DNA of 40,000 nucleotides from Prorocentrum cordatum (GCA_963575745.1 CAUYUJ010020671.1:173897-213896), one strand, 5' to 3'. Shown: positions 1 to 10,845, numbered from the stretch's first letter. Made by a program: numbers and translations. The notes: generated from the letters alone by a model not told the origin.

Positions 1-149
1 AGCCGACGATAGTTAAATAATGCATCCTACATACCTCATTGAGGCCCCAAGCTGGCCGCCAGACAGCTCCGAGTGCCTGCGGCGCCCTCCAAGTAACCTT
101 CGAAGAAGCCAAGCTCACCCCAAACCCGAAGGGGAAATGAATGGCTTTG

Positions 150-460
150 CCCTATAGCCGTGTCGCTTCCGCCTGGCCGCTATGGCTCCAAGATGTCCCA
201 AGAGGGCACAAGAGGGCCCAACAGCGCCCAACAGCGCCTCACGAGCGCTCCAAGAGGGCCGCAAGAGGCACCCTGTGGGCCTCCGAAGGGGGGTTCAGGG
301 GGGGAGCAAGGACCCCCGAATGTGAACCATGAAACCCAAGATCGCCCCAAGAGAACCCCAAGACCCACCACCCCAAAGAGCCCCACGAGGGCCCCAAGAC
401 TCCCCAGACGAGCCCCCCACGAAGGCCCGAGAGAATGACCCCAAGAGGATCCTGAGAGGC
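150..460. repeat. degenerate CCCCAAGAGG-type repeat
   Basis: The stretch is built from loosely repeated words such as CCCCAAGAG, GGGCCCAACA and CCCCAAGAC, spaced irregularly. The same words recur at 5940-6050, so this is a dispersed low-complexity family. Open frames across it come from the lack of stops in the repeat and I do not call them genes. Bases 1-149 show nothing recognisable. Confidence 0.5.
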
Positions 461-552
461 CCTGGGGGGGGGGGTCAAGATAGCTCCGAGTGTCCTCCAC
501 GAGGCTCGCACAACAAAGGATCCGCGAAGGTCTCCTCCTACGCCTTCTCCTT

Positions 553-555
<3 letters not shown>

Positions 556-643
<88 letters not shown>

Positions 644-738
644 CCACCATCATCATCGTCATCAGCACCAGCATCATCATCGGCATCATCATTATCATCA
701 ACCATCATCATCAGCATCATCATCAGCAGCAGCACCCC

Positions 739-773
<35 letters not shown>

Positions 774-808
774 GCAGCATCATCAGTAATTATCATCATC
801 GTCATCGC

Positions 809-839
<31 letters not shown>

Positions 840-845
840 GTCATC

Positions 846-914
<69 letters not shown>

Positions 915-935
915 GCCATCGCCATCGCCATCGTC
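556..935. repeat. (TCA)n microsatellite
   Basis: Nearly pure TCA/ATC triplets for about 380 bases, interrupted by CAC, CAG and CGT variants near 640-740 and 780-845. Poly-Ser, poly-Ile and poly-His frames (and poly-Asp/poly-Met on the other strand) are by-products. Confidence 0.95.
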
Positions 936-951
936 ATCAGCAGCAGCATCC

Positions 952-1023
952 TCTTTCTCCTCCTCCTCCTCCTCCTGGTCCTCCTCCTGGTCTTCCTCCT
1001 CCTCCTCCTCCTCCTTATCCTCC
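952..1023 (+). repeat. (TCC)n polypyrimidine tract abutting a spliced-leader relic
   Basis: TCC triplets with occasional TGG and TTA run directly into the SL relic at 1024. A pyrimidine tract of this kind is what a trans-splice acceptor needs, and the AG inside the relic (GTAG) could serve as one. The SL relic at 20080 is preceded in the same way. Confidence 0.8.
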
Positions 1024-1045
1024 TGCGTAGCCATTTCGGCTCAAG
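1024..1045 (+). other. degenerate dinoflagellate spliced-leader relic
   Basis: This 22-base stretch matches the conserved dinoflagellate SL (consensus begins DCCGTAGCC and ends TTGGCTCAAG) at 20 positions. It has G for C at position 2 and C for T at position 14. SL sequence is added to mRNA by trans-splicing, so a copy inside genomic DNA is the known mark of an mRNA that was reverse transcribed and reinserted. The two changes suggest an older insertion than the one at 20080. Confidence 0.75.
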
Positions 1046-1131
1046 TGAGCCGCGCTCCGGGAGGCGCTCGCCAGCGCGCCTGCGACCGGCGCAGGCGCGC
1101 AAGCAGCTGCAATGTCGCCGCCAGGCCGGCC

Positions 1132-1446
1132 ATGGGCTGCGGCCTCCGCCCGCACACCTGCGCGGCGGCCGCGGCGGCGGGCGAGACCTGCGGGTCGACG
1201 AGACCTGTGCGCAAACTCTCGCTGTCAGGTGCGAGATGTGCCGGGCCGCTCTGGTGGCGCACTGGAACATGGGCGACCAGCTGGGCGGCCACTTGCCCAG
1301 CATGGGGGGACGCCTTGAAGGCTGCGCAGCTGATAGGCCTGCCCAGGAAAGAGCTGGACGAGTTTGCCGAGACGCTGGGCAGCGGCAATCGGACGAAGAG
1401 GCACCTCCTGGTCTGCGGCCCATGCCTGCCGCCCCCTGCGCCGTAA
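1132..1446 (+). CDS. possible retrocopied ORF downstream of the SL relic, unrecognised
   Basis: An ATG at 1132, about 86 bases after the SL relic, opens a 104-codon frame ending at the TAA of 1444-1446. The C-terminal third (KAAQLIGLPRKELDEFAETL, then a CGPC motif) looks like ordinary protein. The frame starting near 1200 in the other phase (CEMCRAALVAHWNMGDQL, 1227-1280) looks equally protein-like up to the G6 run near 1306. The original protein may therefore have crossed a frameshift at that run. CxxC pairs in both parts would suit a small zinc-binding protein. No family is recognised. The antisense frame is also open, so coding status is uncertain. Confidence 0.25.
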   Translation: MGCGLRPHTCAAAAAAGETCGSTRPVRKLSLSGARCAGPLWWRTGTWATSWAATCPAWGDALKAAQLIGLPRKELDEFAETLGSGNRTKRHLLVCGPCLPPPAP

Positions 1447-1499
1447 AGGTCTCGGTGGTGGAGGAGTTCCTGACATGGCTGTGTGAGGCTGTGCATGAG

Positions 1500-2270
1500 G
1501 AGAAGGCGTTTGCGTCACTGACACACGTGATTCCCATGTTGGTGAACATGGTGGCGATGAAGATTGCCATGGTAAACGGTTTCCTGGCGCTGGAGTTCGT
1601 GATGAACTTCGTGGTCATGCGCGCCCTGGCCATGAAGATCCAACTCTACCTGATGAGCGCGCTGTCGTTAGGGAGGCCGGTTACAGTATTTGTGAGCCTG
1701 GTGCTGCACTCGTCTTGCATTACGCTGACCTTCGCGTGAATGGCGGGGGGCATCATGAACCGTGTGTGGCACTTCATGGGCATGGTGGTGTGCATTGCGA
1801 GATTTGTGCAGACATTCGTGCGTCTGGACAGGGACGCGATGAGCCTCAGGGCACACTTCTTCGTGAGCAACGTGGTACACTCCCAGCGGATGGCGCTGCA
1901 CATTGGGAGCCTTGCGGTGCACCCGGTGCGCATGGCGCTGAACATCTTGAGCACGGCGCTGGAATTCGTGAGCCATCTGGTGCACCTTGTGACCTTTGTG
2001 ATCATAGTGTAGAGCACCGTGAGCATGGTGGTGTATACTGTGAGCCTTTTGCGCATGGTGCTGATATTATTCATGCGCGGTATGGTGCACTCAGCGAGCA
2101 AGATGCTGAACATCGTGGTGTGCTCCGCGAGCATGGCGCTGCACATCGTGCGCATGGCGCTCAACATCGTGTGCTGCTTGGTGTACTCCATGAGCTGCGT
2201 GATCATGGTGATGAGCATCGCGAGCCGTGTATTGTACTCCGTGAGAACGGCGCGGATATTCGTCCTGCTG
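1500..2270 (+). repeat. degenerate 21-bp repeat giving a hydrophobic heptad frame
   Basis: Units resembling CGCATGGCGCTGAACATCGTG recur at 21-base spacing, for example at 1930-1950 and 2130-2175. In one frame they translate as heptads such as RMALHIV, RMALNIL and STALEFV. That frame is stopped at 1737-1739 and 2010-2012. The two other readable directions are also open (282 codons on +, 1715-2563; 190 codons on -, 1646-2218), as expected of a repeat whose unit is a multiple of three. It is either a minisatellite or a decayed repetitive membrane protein from the retrocopy beginning at 1024. I see no recognisable family. Confidence 0.55.
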
Positions 2271-2940
2271 AAACCGATTTTCGTGGACGTCCTGTTATCA
2301 CCAGTGCGACCTGGAGGACTGCACGCCAGGCGGTAGCGCGTGCCTGGCTCGTGCCCTCTGACGCCCAGGTGGAGCCGTCAAATGGACTCATGTTCCATCG
2401 TGTGCCTGCGGATCCTGTGGACGCTCGCCAAGCGAATGCGCAGGCAACCAGAGTGCTGCTCCGCTTCTCTCCCAACAGCCAACGCGCCCCTGATTCGCAC
2501 CATGAGTTTGGAAAAGACGAGTTCTCTCGCGGTAATCGTGCAACTCGCCCGTCCTGCAAGTAGATGGTCCTGTATCATGCATTGCTACTCGCGAGCTAGT
2601 GCACAACTGACGGGGTGGTAGGAGGATGTGGTAAGAAAGAGGGGTGGCTGATGATGATTTCAAATACCAGTGTAATTGTGAGCTTGATGAGATACATCTA
2701 TATATGTACACACCCATAAAACAAATGACGGTGGTTGGCACTGCTTTTGGATTTAGCTTGTAAGCCATGTCCCTGCGTGGATTCGGGCCTCGGTTCCTCC
2801 CTCGGTCGTTATCTCTGCGCCGCGGTGTGTTTGCTTCCCTGGCCCTCGCTTCGTTCGCTGTTCGGGTCTCCACTCGTCGTTGTGATCAGCGCAAGAGAAT
2901 CAGCGTGTGATTCTAACCCACGTCCGAATACATTCAATTA
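2271..2940. other. no gene seen
   Basis: Mixed-composition sequence with a short TA-rich patch (2697-2715). It may include the 3' part of the retrocopied transcript that begins at the SL relic of 1024, but no poly(A) tract or domain marks an end. Confidence 0.4.
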
Positions 2941-3235
2941 TCCTCCTCCTCCTCCTCCTCATCCACCCCCCCCCTCCTCCTCCTCCTCCTCCTCCTCCTC
3001 CTCCTCCTCTCTCCTCCTCCAATCCTCCTCCTCCTCCTCCTCCTCCTCCTCCTCCTCTCCTCCTTCTCCTCCCCTCCTCCTCCCCTCCTCCTCCTCCTCC
3101 TCCTCCTTCCTCCTCCTCCTCCTCCTCCTCCCTCCTCCTCTCCTCCTCCTCCTCCTCCTCCTCCCCTCCTCCTCTCCTCCTCCTCCCATACTCCTCCTCC
3201 TCATCCTCTTACTCATCATCTCATCATCCTCACCC
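2941..3235. repeat. (TCC)n microsatellite
   Basis: TCC triplets with CCC and TCA interruptions for about 295 bases. Poly-Ser, poly-Pro and poly-Leu frames are artefacts. It is followed to about 3270 by C-rich sequence. Confidence 0.95.
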
Positions 3236-3435
3236 TCGTCTCCACCCCACCCCCCGACCCCCCCCTCCTTCATCCCAAGATGGTTCCAGGAGGCATCCGC
3301 GAGGCTCCTAAGACAACTCGTCCGGGCATCCGCTCGGGATGAACATATGTTCTGCTGTATGGGCTCTTCCGTCGGCGATATGAGTTGGTGCTCCACCAAT
3401 CTTTCTGGACGATTGTCGCATTACATGCTGCTACA

Positions 3436-3492
3436 CTTCCCTGCCTAGGGCAACACCCCTGGACAACGTTTCTGACTGGCTTGCTGGCTGCG
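3436..3492 (+). repeat. left copy of direct repeat flanking the 3.5-5.3 kb inverted structure
   Basis: The segment around 3449-3488 (GGGCAACACCCCTGGACAAC followed by GTTTCTGACTGG) aligns directly with 5367-5406 (GGGCGACACGCCTGGGCATC followed by GTTTCTGGATGG). Roughly three quarters of the bases are identical by eye. Together they bracket the inverted repeat array. Confidence 0.5.
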
Positions 3493-3714
3493 TATGCGAG
3501 GCCTACACAAGGCTCCTAAACCAACTCGCCTGAGCATCGGTTCTCGATAAAAGAGAGAGAGCGTGATCCACCGCCGCTTTACTGTGGAAAGTTCCCCCCC
3601 CCCTCTTCCTCCGGAACCCGGGGGTTCCCCCCCCTCCGAAAATCCCCCCCCCTGCTGGAACCACCCACCCCTCCCCCCGGCAAAACCCCCCCCTTCCCCA
3701 ACCCCCCCCCTCCG

Positions 3715-4010
3715 GAAAACCGAAGGGGGGTCACTACTGTTTCGAAACCCCCCCCCGCTCATGAAAACCGGGAGGGGTCACTACCGGTTCGAACCCCTCC
3801 CCCACTCCCCCACCCTAGAAAACCAGAGGGGGGTCACTACAAGTTCGAACCCCTCCCCCTCCCCCTCCAGACAACCTGGGGGGGTCACTACCGGTTCGAA
3901 CCCCCCCCCGTCCGGAAAACACCGAGGGGGGGTCACTACTGGTTCGAACCCCCCCCCTCCAGAAAACCGGGGGGGTCACTACCGGTTCGAACCCCTTCCC
4001 CCCCACCACG
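3715..4010 (+). repeat. tandem ~43-56 bp repeat with B-box-like GGTTCGAACCC, forward arm
   Basis: Six units each carry GGGGTCACTAC, then a GGTTCGAACCCC-type core, then AGAAAACC and G/C homopolymers. TCACTAC starts at 3731, 3778, 3834, 3885, 3933 and 3976. Cores at 3786, 3893, 3941 and 3983 match the RNA polymerase III B-box consensus GGTTCGANNCC exactly; the other two have one or two changes. No acceptor stem, anticodon arm or A box is visible, so these are not tRNA genes. The same unit occurs inverted at 5035-5245. Confidence 0.85.
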
Positions 4011-4029
4011 CTCACCGCTAGCAAACGAC

Positions 4030-5010
4030 TCCCGGGTCCCTACCACCGTCCGCACCACATCCCCCTCTGCTGTCCCCAGCACCACTGTCCTCACTTCCAC
4101 TGTCCCCACTGTTCCCACCACCGTCCCCACTGTCCCCACCAGTGCCCCCACCACTGTCGCAGTGTCCCTACTGTCCCCACCGCTGTTCCCACCACGGTCC
4201 CACTCTCCCCACTTTCTCCACGGCCCCAACCACTGCCCCACTGTCCCCACTGTCCCACTGTCCCACTGTCTCCGCCGCTGTCCCACTGAGCTGTCCCACT
4301 GTTCCCACCACTGTCTCCACTGTCCCCACCACTGTCCCCACCACTGTCCCCACTGTACCTCTGTCCCATTGTCCCACCGCCGTCCTCGCCACCGCCCTCA
4401 CCACTGTCCCCACCACCACTGTACCTCCGCTGTCCCACTGTTTCCACCACATTCCCACTGTCCCCACACCACTGTCCCCACCACCACCGTCCCCACCATT
4501 GTCCCACTGTCCCCACTGTTCCCACCATTGTCCCCGCTGTCTCCACCAGTGCCCCCACCAGTGTCTCACTGTCCCCACTCTCCCCACCATTGTCCCACCA
4601 CGGTCCCACTCTCCCCACTTTCCCCACGGTCCCCACCACTGTCCCACTGTCCCCAATGTACCTACCACTGTCCCACTGTCCCCGCCGCTGTCCCTCTGTG
4701 CTTTCCCACCGTCCCCACTGTCCCCATCACTGTCCCACTGTCCCCACTGTCCCCACTGTCCCCACCACTTTCCGCGCTGTACTACTGTCCCACCACTGTC
4801 CTTACCCCCGCCTTCACCACTGTCCCCACCACTACCGTCCCCACCACTGTCCCTCACAACTGTCCCGCTGTCCCCTCACCACTGTCCCCACCACCACCGT
4901 CCCCACCACTGTCCGCACCACTGTCCCACTGTCCCCGCACCACGGTCCCCACCACCAACGTTCCCACCACTGTCCCAGCATCTCCACCATTGTCCAACTG
5001 TCCCGAGGAG
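4030..5010. repeat. CCACTGTCCC minisatellite with ~406-bp higher-order period
   Basis: Short units such as CCCCACTGTCC, CCACCACTGTCC and CACCGTCC alternate for almost 1 kb. A longer pattern (ACCACGGTCCCACTCTCC and what follows) begins at 4191 and again at 4597, giving a higher-order repeat of about 406 bases, roughly 2.4 copies. Thr/Val/Pro- and Gly/Trp-rich open frames on both strands are by-products. Confidence 0.9.
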
Positions 5011-5032
5011 CGGGAATCGTTTGCAGGCGGCG

Positions 5033-5245
5033 AAGTGGGGGGGGGTCGAACCGGTAGTGACCCCCCCCGGTTTTCGAGGGGGGGGGAGGGGTTCGAACCC
5101 GTAGTGACCCCCCCCCTTTTTCATGATGGACTGGGGGGGGAGGGGGGGGGAGGGGTTCGAACAGGTAGTGAGCCCCCCCCCCCGGGGTTTCGAGGGAGGG
5201 GGGGACGGGTTGGGAACCCCCAGTGACCCCCTCCCCCGGTTTTCC
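5033..5245 (-). repeat. tandem B-box-like repeat, inverted arm
   Basis: Four units are the reverse complement of those at 3715-4010. Each shows GGTTCGAAC-like sequence next to GTAGTGACCCC (GTAGTGA or variants at about 5054, 5101, 5165 and 5221) with GGTTTTCG spacers. Similarity to the left arm continues outward: 3557-3580 resembles the reverse complement of about 5248-5270. The whole 3.55-5.27 kb region is therefore one large imperfect inverted repeat. Confidence 0.8.
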
Positions 5246-5362
5246 GCCAGCAGCGGTAGAACACGCTCTTTCGGATAAAACTGACGCTCTGCTGCACGGA
5301 GCCTGTTTTCCACAGATCCTTCTGGGCGACAACTCCCCAGTATGCTATTTCACTTCGTTGAT

Positions 5363-5410
5363 TCGGGCGACACGCCTGGGCATCGTTTCTGGATGGGCTG
5401 ATGGGGGGCA
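5363..5410 (+). repeat. right copy of direct repeat flanking the inverted structure
   Basis: Partner of 3436-3492, in the same orientation. It may be a dispersed repeat into which the inverted structure was inserted, or part of a longer duplicated unit. Confidence 0.45.
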
Positions 5411-5474
5411 ACGCGAAGCGTCAAGAATTGAAACGTGTGGGTACGGATGGAAACAAGGGCTGGCGAGCGCAGAG

Positions 5475-5504
5475 ACACACACACACACACACACACGCAC
5501 ACAC

Positions 5505-5582
<78 letters not shown>

Positions 5583-5596
5583 ACACACGCACACCT
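5475..5596. repeat. (CA)n microsatellite with a CG core
   Basis: About 120 bases of CA dinucleotides, with CGCGCG at 5566-5580. Alternating purine-pyrimidine sequence of this kind can adopt Z-DNA. Thr/His and Val/Cys frames are artefacts. Confidence 0.95.
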
Positions 5597-5599
5597 GAG

Positions 5600-6595
5600 A
5601 AAGGCAGCCGTGGTTCACTTCGAACGTGCACCTGGCCCCCTGGTTACTCCTGAACGTGGCTGGTGCAGATATTTCACATCCTGTGAGCTGTAAAAGCACG
5701 CCAAGACAATGCGTACACTTTAACGCGAAGCCTTCCATCGATTGAGATTGCAGTATCGAACAGAACGCGGAGTGCCCTCACAATTCGGCGATGCAAACCG
5801 AAGGCTTGGTTCAGAATTCAAAAGCTGCTGAATCGCGCAGTATCAAAGCGGTTGTGCGCGGCCTGGCTGGTAGTATCCAGCGATGTTAGGTGGGTGCGCG
5901 TAGGTTGCACTAGCCCAAAAGGCCAAAATCATTGAAACCCATGGCCCCCGAGAGCCCTACCCCCACGAGGACACCGAATGCCCCAAAGAAGCCCACCAAC
6001 AGGCCCCAATAGGCCCCTCAAGAGGCCCGTCAAGAGGCCCCAAGAGGTATGGCCAAGCCTTTGTGTGAATGACAGAGGCACGCTGGCGGGATGGGCCGAC
6101 GGCCACTATACATATATACATGAATGTACACAAGTACTTATAGATGCATACACATATACACATACCTATACATAAACATGCATGCACTGTCTTGGCTCCA
6201 CTTTTCTTAGCGTAGCGATGCTCGCCTCAATGGACCCTAGCGTCGTCTACACTGGGCTAAGCCAACCTGGGCCGGGTGATGGACATGGTTTCCGTATCCG
6301 CGGTGCTTCGCGTCAGTGAGAAACTAAGCGGAACTCAGCTCCTGCCCCACACTATGATGGGCGCTGTCCTTATTGTTTTCCTCTCTCTCCCTTTCTCGCT
6401 ATATATATATATACATATATATACACATGCTGTACATGTAAGTACATGTATGTGGGTGCATTTGTATTTGCACCAGCCACAGAACGCGTAGATGTGTATA
6501 CATATGTGTATATTCATGTGTACGTGTGTATATAAATATGTGTACGAATTTGCATACGTATAGGTAGACGGTCTAAGTACACACATGGGCAAGGG
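5600..6595. other. no gene seen; TA-rich microsatellite patches
   Basis: A second block of CCCCAAGAGG-type words lies at 5940-6050. TATACATA-type tracts lie at 6105-6180 and 6400-6550. The rest is mixed sequence without a convincing ORF or RNA gene. Confidence 0.5.
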
Positions 6596-6599
6596 CAGG

Positions 6600-7250
6600 G
6601 GGGCAGAGGTATAGCTATAGGTGTAGGTAGAGGTATAGGAAAAACATCAGTACAGGTACAAGTATAGCTCTATGCATGGGCGCTGGTAAAGGCAGAAGTT
6701 GTGGTATCGGTGTACATAGTGGTTCAAGGACGAAGTACAGGTATAAGTAGGTATATGCATGGGCACAAGTGTACATGGAGACCCGTATACGTAAAGGTAT
6801 ACGGATGGGTATAAGATGGATATGGGCATAAGTGAACATATGAATACAAGTATCGTGGGAGGTACAACGACACGGGTATGTACATGGGTACAGTATATGT
6901 ACATGTACTGGCTAGGTATAGGTTTAGGCATGTGTACACATTTATGTTGGAGTATAGGTATAAGTTTGGGGTGCAAGTATACGTACATGCACAGGTACCT
7001 GTACAGGTACAGGAACAGTAAAGGTATGTTCTTATGCGCAGGTATGAGTACAGCCACAAGTACACGTGTAGTTACTGGTGTAGATATAGTTCAGGTGCAG
7101 GTAAGAAGATGAGTATTGGTACAGGTATATGTGCAGCTATAGGTCTAGGTACGAGCAGATGAACAAGGATAGGTATAAGTGTAGGCATCGTCACACGTCT
7201 AAATGTATACTGACGTGTTGGTAGAGGTATGACTACAGGTACAAGTAAAG
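6600..7250. repeat. degenerate GGTATA/GTACAG hexamer repeat
   Basis: Irregular alternation of GGTATAG, GGTACAG, AAGTATA and GTATAGGTA words over about 650 bases, consistent with a decayed 6-bp satellite. It is too variable to be telomeric and lacks the TTTAGGG-type unit. Confidence 0.7.
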
Positions 7251-7252
7251 GT

Positions 7253-7293
<41 letters not shown>
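7253..7293. repeat. (TA)n microsatellite
   Basis: About 20 TA dinucleotides at the left border of the 55-bp array. Confidence 0.95.
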
Positions 7294-7298
<5 letters not shown>

Positions 7299-7324
7299 CA
7301 AACACATGCATGAGTGGAAAATCA

Positions 7325-10300
7325 AAGCGCTGACGGTTGCCCTGTACATTGCGCTGCGCACATGCCCAGTGGAATTTCAAACCGCTGATGGTTGCCCTGC
7401 ACGTTGCGCTGCGCACATACCTTGTGGAATTCCCAACCGCATAGCTGGGACCGCTTGTAGCTGCCATACAGATCGCGCTGCCTGCCCACATGCCGGCAAG
7501 AATTTCAGACCGTTTAGGGTTGCCCTGCAAATTGCGCTGCGCAGATGCCCAATGAAATTTCAAACCGCTTATGGGTGCCCTGCACATTGCGTTGCACACA
7601 TGCCCAATGAAATTTCAAACAGCCGATGGTTACCCTGCACATTGCGCTGCGCACATGCCTCATGGGATTGCAAGCCTCAGGTTTAAAACCGTGTATGATT
7701 AGCCTGCACATTATGCTGCGCACGTGCCCATTGAAACTTCGAACCATTTACGGTTGCCCTGCACATTGCGCTGCGCACATGCCCGATGGAGTTACAAACC
7801 ACATCGCTCAAACCGCTTGTGGCTGTCATACAGATTGCGCTGCGCACATGCCCAGTGGAATTTCAAATCGCTTATGGGTGCCCTGCACATTGCGTTGAGC
7901 ACATGCCCGATGAAATTTCAAACAGCCGATGGTTTCCCTGCACATTGCGCTGCGCACATGCCCCATGGGGTTGCAAACCACAGGTTTAAAACCGTGTATG
8001 ATTAGCCTGCACATTATGCTGCGCACATACACAATGGAATTTCAAACCACTCACGGTTGCCCTGCACACTGCGCTGCGCACATGCCCTGTGGAATGTCAA
8101 ACCGCTGCTGGTTGCCATGCACATTGTGCTGCACCCGTGCCCACTGGAATTTCAAACCGCTGACAAGGGCCCTGCACATTGTGGCGCATACCCAGTGGAA
8201 TATCCAACCGTTTAAGGTCGACATGCACATTGCGTTGCGCACATGCCCAGTGGAATTGCAAGCCGCATACTTCAAACCGCTGATGGTTGTCCTTCACGTT
8301 GCGCTGCGCACATGCCCAATGGAATTTCAAACAACTCACGGTTGCCCTGCACACTGCGCTGCCCACATGCCCAGTGGACTTCATGACCACCCATGGCTGC
8401 CCTGCATATTGCGCTGCGCACGTGCCTGGTGGAATTGCAAATCACTTACAATTGCCCTGCACTCTGCGCTGCGCACATGCCCACTCGAATTCTCACCACT
8501 TACAATTGCCCTGCACATTGTGCTGCGCACATGCCCAGTGGAATATCAAACCGCTTACGTTTGCCCTGGACCTTGCGCTGCGCACATGCCCCATGGAAAC
8601 ATCTGACGGTTGCCCTGCACACTGCGCTGCGCACATGTCCAGTGGCATTTCAAACAGCCGATGGTTGCCCTGCACCTTGCGCTGCGCACATGCCCAGTGT
8701 AACTCCACATCGCTCATGGTTGCCTGGTACACTGCGTTGCGCTCGTGGCCAGTGGAATTCCAAATGCTTATCTCAAACCGCTCATGGTTGTCCTGCACAT
8801 TGCGCCGCGCACGTGCCCAATCGAACTTCAAACCACTTATGGTTGCCCTGCACACTGCGCTGCGCACATGCCCGATGGAGTGTCAAGCCGCTTCTTGCTG
8901 TTGTGCACGTTGCGCTGCGCACATGCCCAGTGGCTTTTCAAAAACTCCTGGTTGCCCTGCACATTGTGCTGCGGACATGCCCAATGGCATTTCAAACCGC
9001 TTATCTCAAACCGCTGGTGGTTGCCTTGCACACTGCGCTGCCCACATGCCCAACGGAATTTCAAACCGCTGATGGGTGCCCTGCACATTGCGCTGCGCAC
9101 ATGCCCAGTGGATGTTCAAACGAATTTGGTTGTCCTGGACACTGCGCTGCGCACATGCCCAATGACATTTCAAACCGCCATTGGGTACCCTGCACATTGT
9201 GCTGCGCACATGCCCAGTGGAAATTCAAACCGCATGGTTCAAGCCGTTTATGGTTATCCTGCACATTACGCTGCGCACGTGCCCAGTGAAACTTCGAACC
9301 ACTTACGGTTGCCCTGCACATTGCGCTGCGCACATGCCCAGTGGAATTTCAAACCGCGGATGGTTGCTCTGCACGTTGCACTGCGCACATACCCGACTGA
9401 GTTACAAACCATCTAGCTCAAACCGCTTATAGCTGTCATACAGATGGTGCCGCCCACATGCCGAGAAGAATTCCAAACCGCTGATGATTGCCCTGCACAT
9501 TGCGCTGCGCGCATGCCCAGTGGAATTTCAAGCCGTTTACGGTTGCCCTGCACATTGCGCTGCGCAAAGCCCAGTGGAATTTCCAGTCGCTGGTGGTTGC
9601 CCTGCACATTGCGCTGCGCACAGGCCACATGCTCATTGGATCGTCAAGCCTCTGATGGTTGCTGCGCACATGCCCACTGGAATCTCAACCGCTGGTGAGT
9701 ACCCTGCACATTGCGCTGCGCACATGCCCACTGGACTTTCAAACCACTTACGGTTGCCATACACATCGCGTTGCGCACATGCCGCATGAAATTTCGAACC
9801 GCCTGTTTCAAACCGCCTACGGTTGCCCTGCACATTGCGCTGCGCACATGCCAAGTGAAAATTCAAACCGCTCATTTCAAAACCGCGTATGGTTGCCCTG
9901 CACACTGCGCTGCGCACATGCCCAACGGAATTTCAGGCCGCTCATCGTTGCCCTGCACATTGCGCTGCGCACGGGCCCACCGGAATTTCAAGCCGCATAG
10001 CTCAAACCGCTGACGGTTGGCCTGCACATCGTTCTGAGCAAATGCTCGTGGAAAATCAAGCCGCTGGTGAGTACCCTGCGCATTGCTCTGCGCACATGCC
10101 CAGTGGAAGTTCAAACAGCTCATGGCTGCCCTGCACATTGCCCAGCGCACATGCCGCGTGGAATTTCAAACCGCTTGTTTCAAACCGCTTACGGGTACCC
10201 TGCGCCTTGCGCTGCGCACATGCCCAGTGGAATGTGAAGCCGCTGATTGTTGCCCTGCACATTGCGCTGCGCACATGTCGCGTGTAATTTCAAAGCGCTT

Positions 10301-10505
10301 ACGGTTGCCCTGCACATTGAGCTGCGCACATGCCCAGTGGAAATTCAAGCCGCTTATGGCTTCCTTACACATTGCGTTGCGCACATGCCCAGTGGAATTT
10401 CAAAGCGCTTATTATTGCCCTGCACATGGTGCTGCGCACATGCCCAGTGGAATTTCAAACCGATTATTTCAAACCGCTTGCGGTTGCCCTGCACATTGCG
10501 ATGAG
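7325..10505 (+). repeat. 55-bp tandem array, about 55 copies
   Basis: The unit is roughly TTGCCCTGCACATTGCGCTG, CGCACATGCCCAGTGGAATT, then TCAAACCGCTTATGG. Exact spacing of GCCCTGC at 8344, 8399, 8454, 8508 and 8563 gives 54-55 bases. Many units carry an extra ~15-17 bases that duplicate the TTTCAAACCGC segment (for example 7670-7690, 9000-9015 and 10165-10190). The unit is not a multiple of three, so the Cys/Ala/His-rich peptides seen in every frame are repeat shadows. Units diverge from each other by roughly 5-20 percent by eye. No spacers of uniform length and unrelated sequence exist, so this is a satellite and not a CRISPR array. Confidence 0.9.
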
Positions 10506-10639
10506 GGCGCACATGCCTAGTAGGTATATGTGCATATGCATATATGTGTATATGTATGTGTGAGTGTAGGTGCATAGGTACATGCATACGCACGAATGCA
10601 TGACTGGTCCAGACGAGGGAAACAAGAGCTGGAGGATTC

Positions 10640-10845
10640 TCTGCGTGTCAAAGACGCAGAGAGTAAAGACGGAGAAGAGAAGGAGGGGAGGGGCAGTTGA
10701 ACGGAAAGGCGCCAGGGCGAGGGCGACGGCGACGGCGAGGGCGGGAAGAGGGCGACAGGCAAAGGGAAGGACTGACGAGCGGAGGGGAAGCGAGAGGGAG
10801 GGGAGGGAGCGCGGGAGGCATGGCGGGCAGACGGGGAAGTAATAC
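10640..10845. repeat. purine-rich GA/GGA tract
   Basis: Irregular AGGG, GAGGG and GGCGA words, strongly purine-biased on the + strand. No motif or gene is visible. Confidence 0.6.

Noticed and set aside
556-1034. poly-Asp, poly-His, poly-Met and poly-Ser proteins
   Set aside because: Direct translations of TCA and TCC microsatellites.
3786-3993. tRNA genes suggested by GGTTCGAACCC
   Set aside because: Only a T-arm-like core is present. There is no acceptor stem, D arm, anticodon arm or CCA end around any copy.
6600-7250. telomeric repeat
   Set aside because: The hexamers are too variable and are not of the TTTAGGG or related type.
7325-10505. CRISPR-like array
   Set aside because: The whole 55-bp unit is repeated, with no unrelated spacers of constant length, and the context is eukaryotic.
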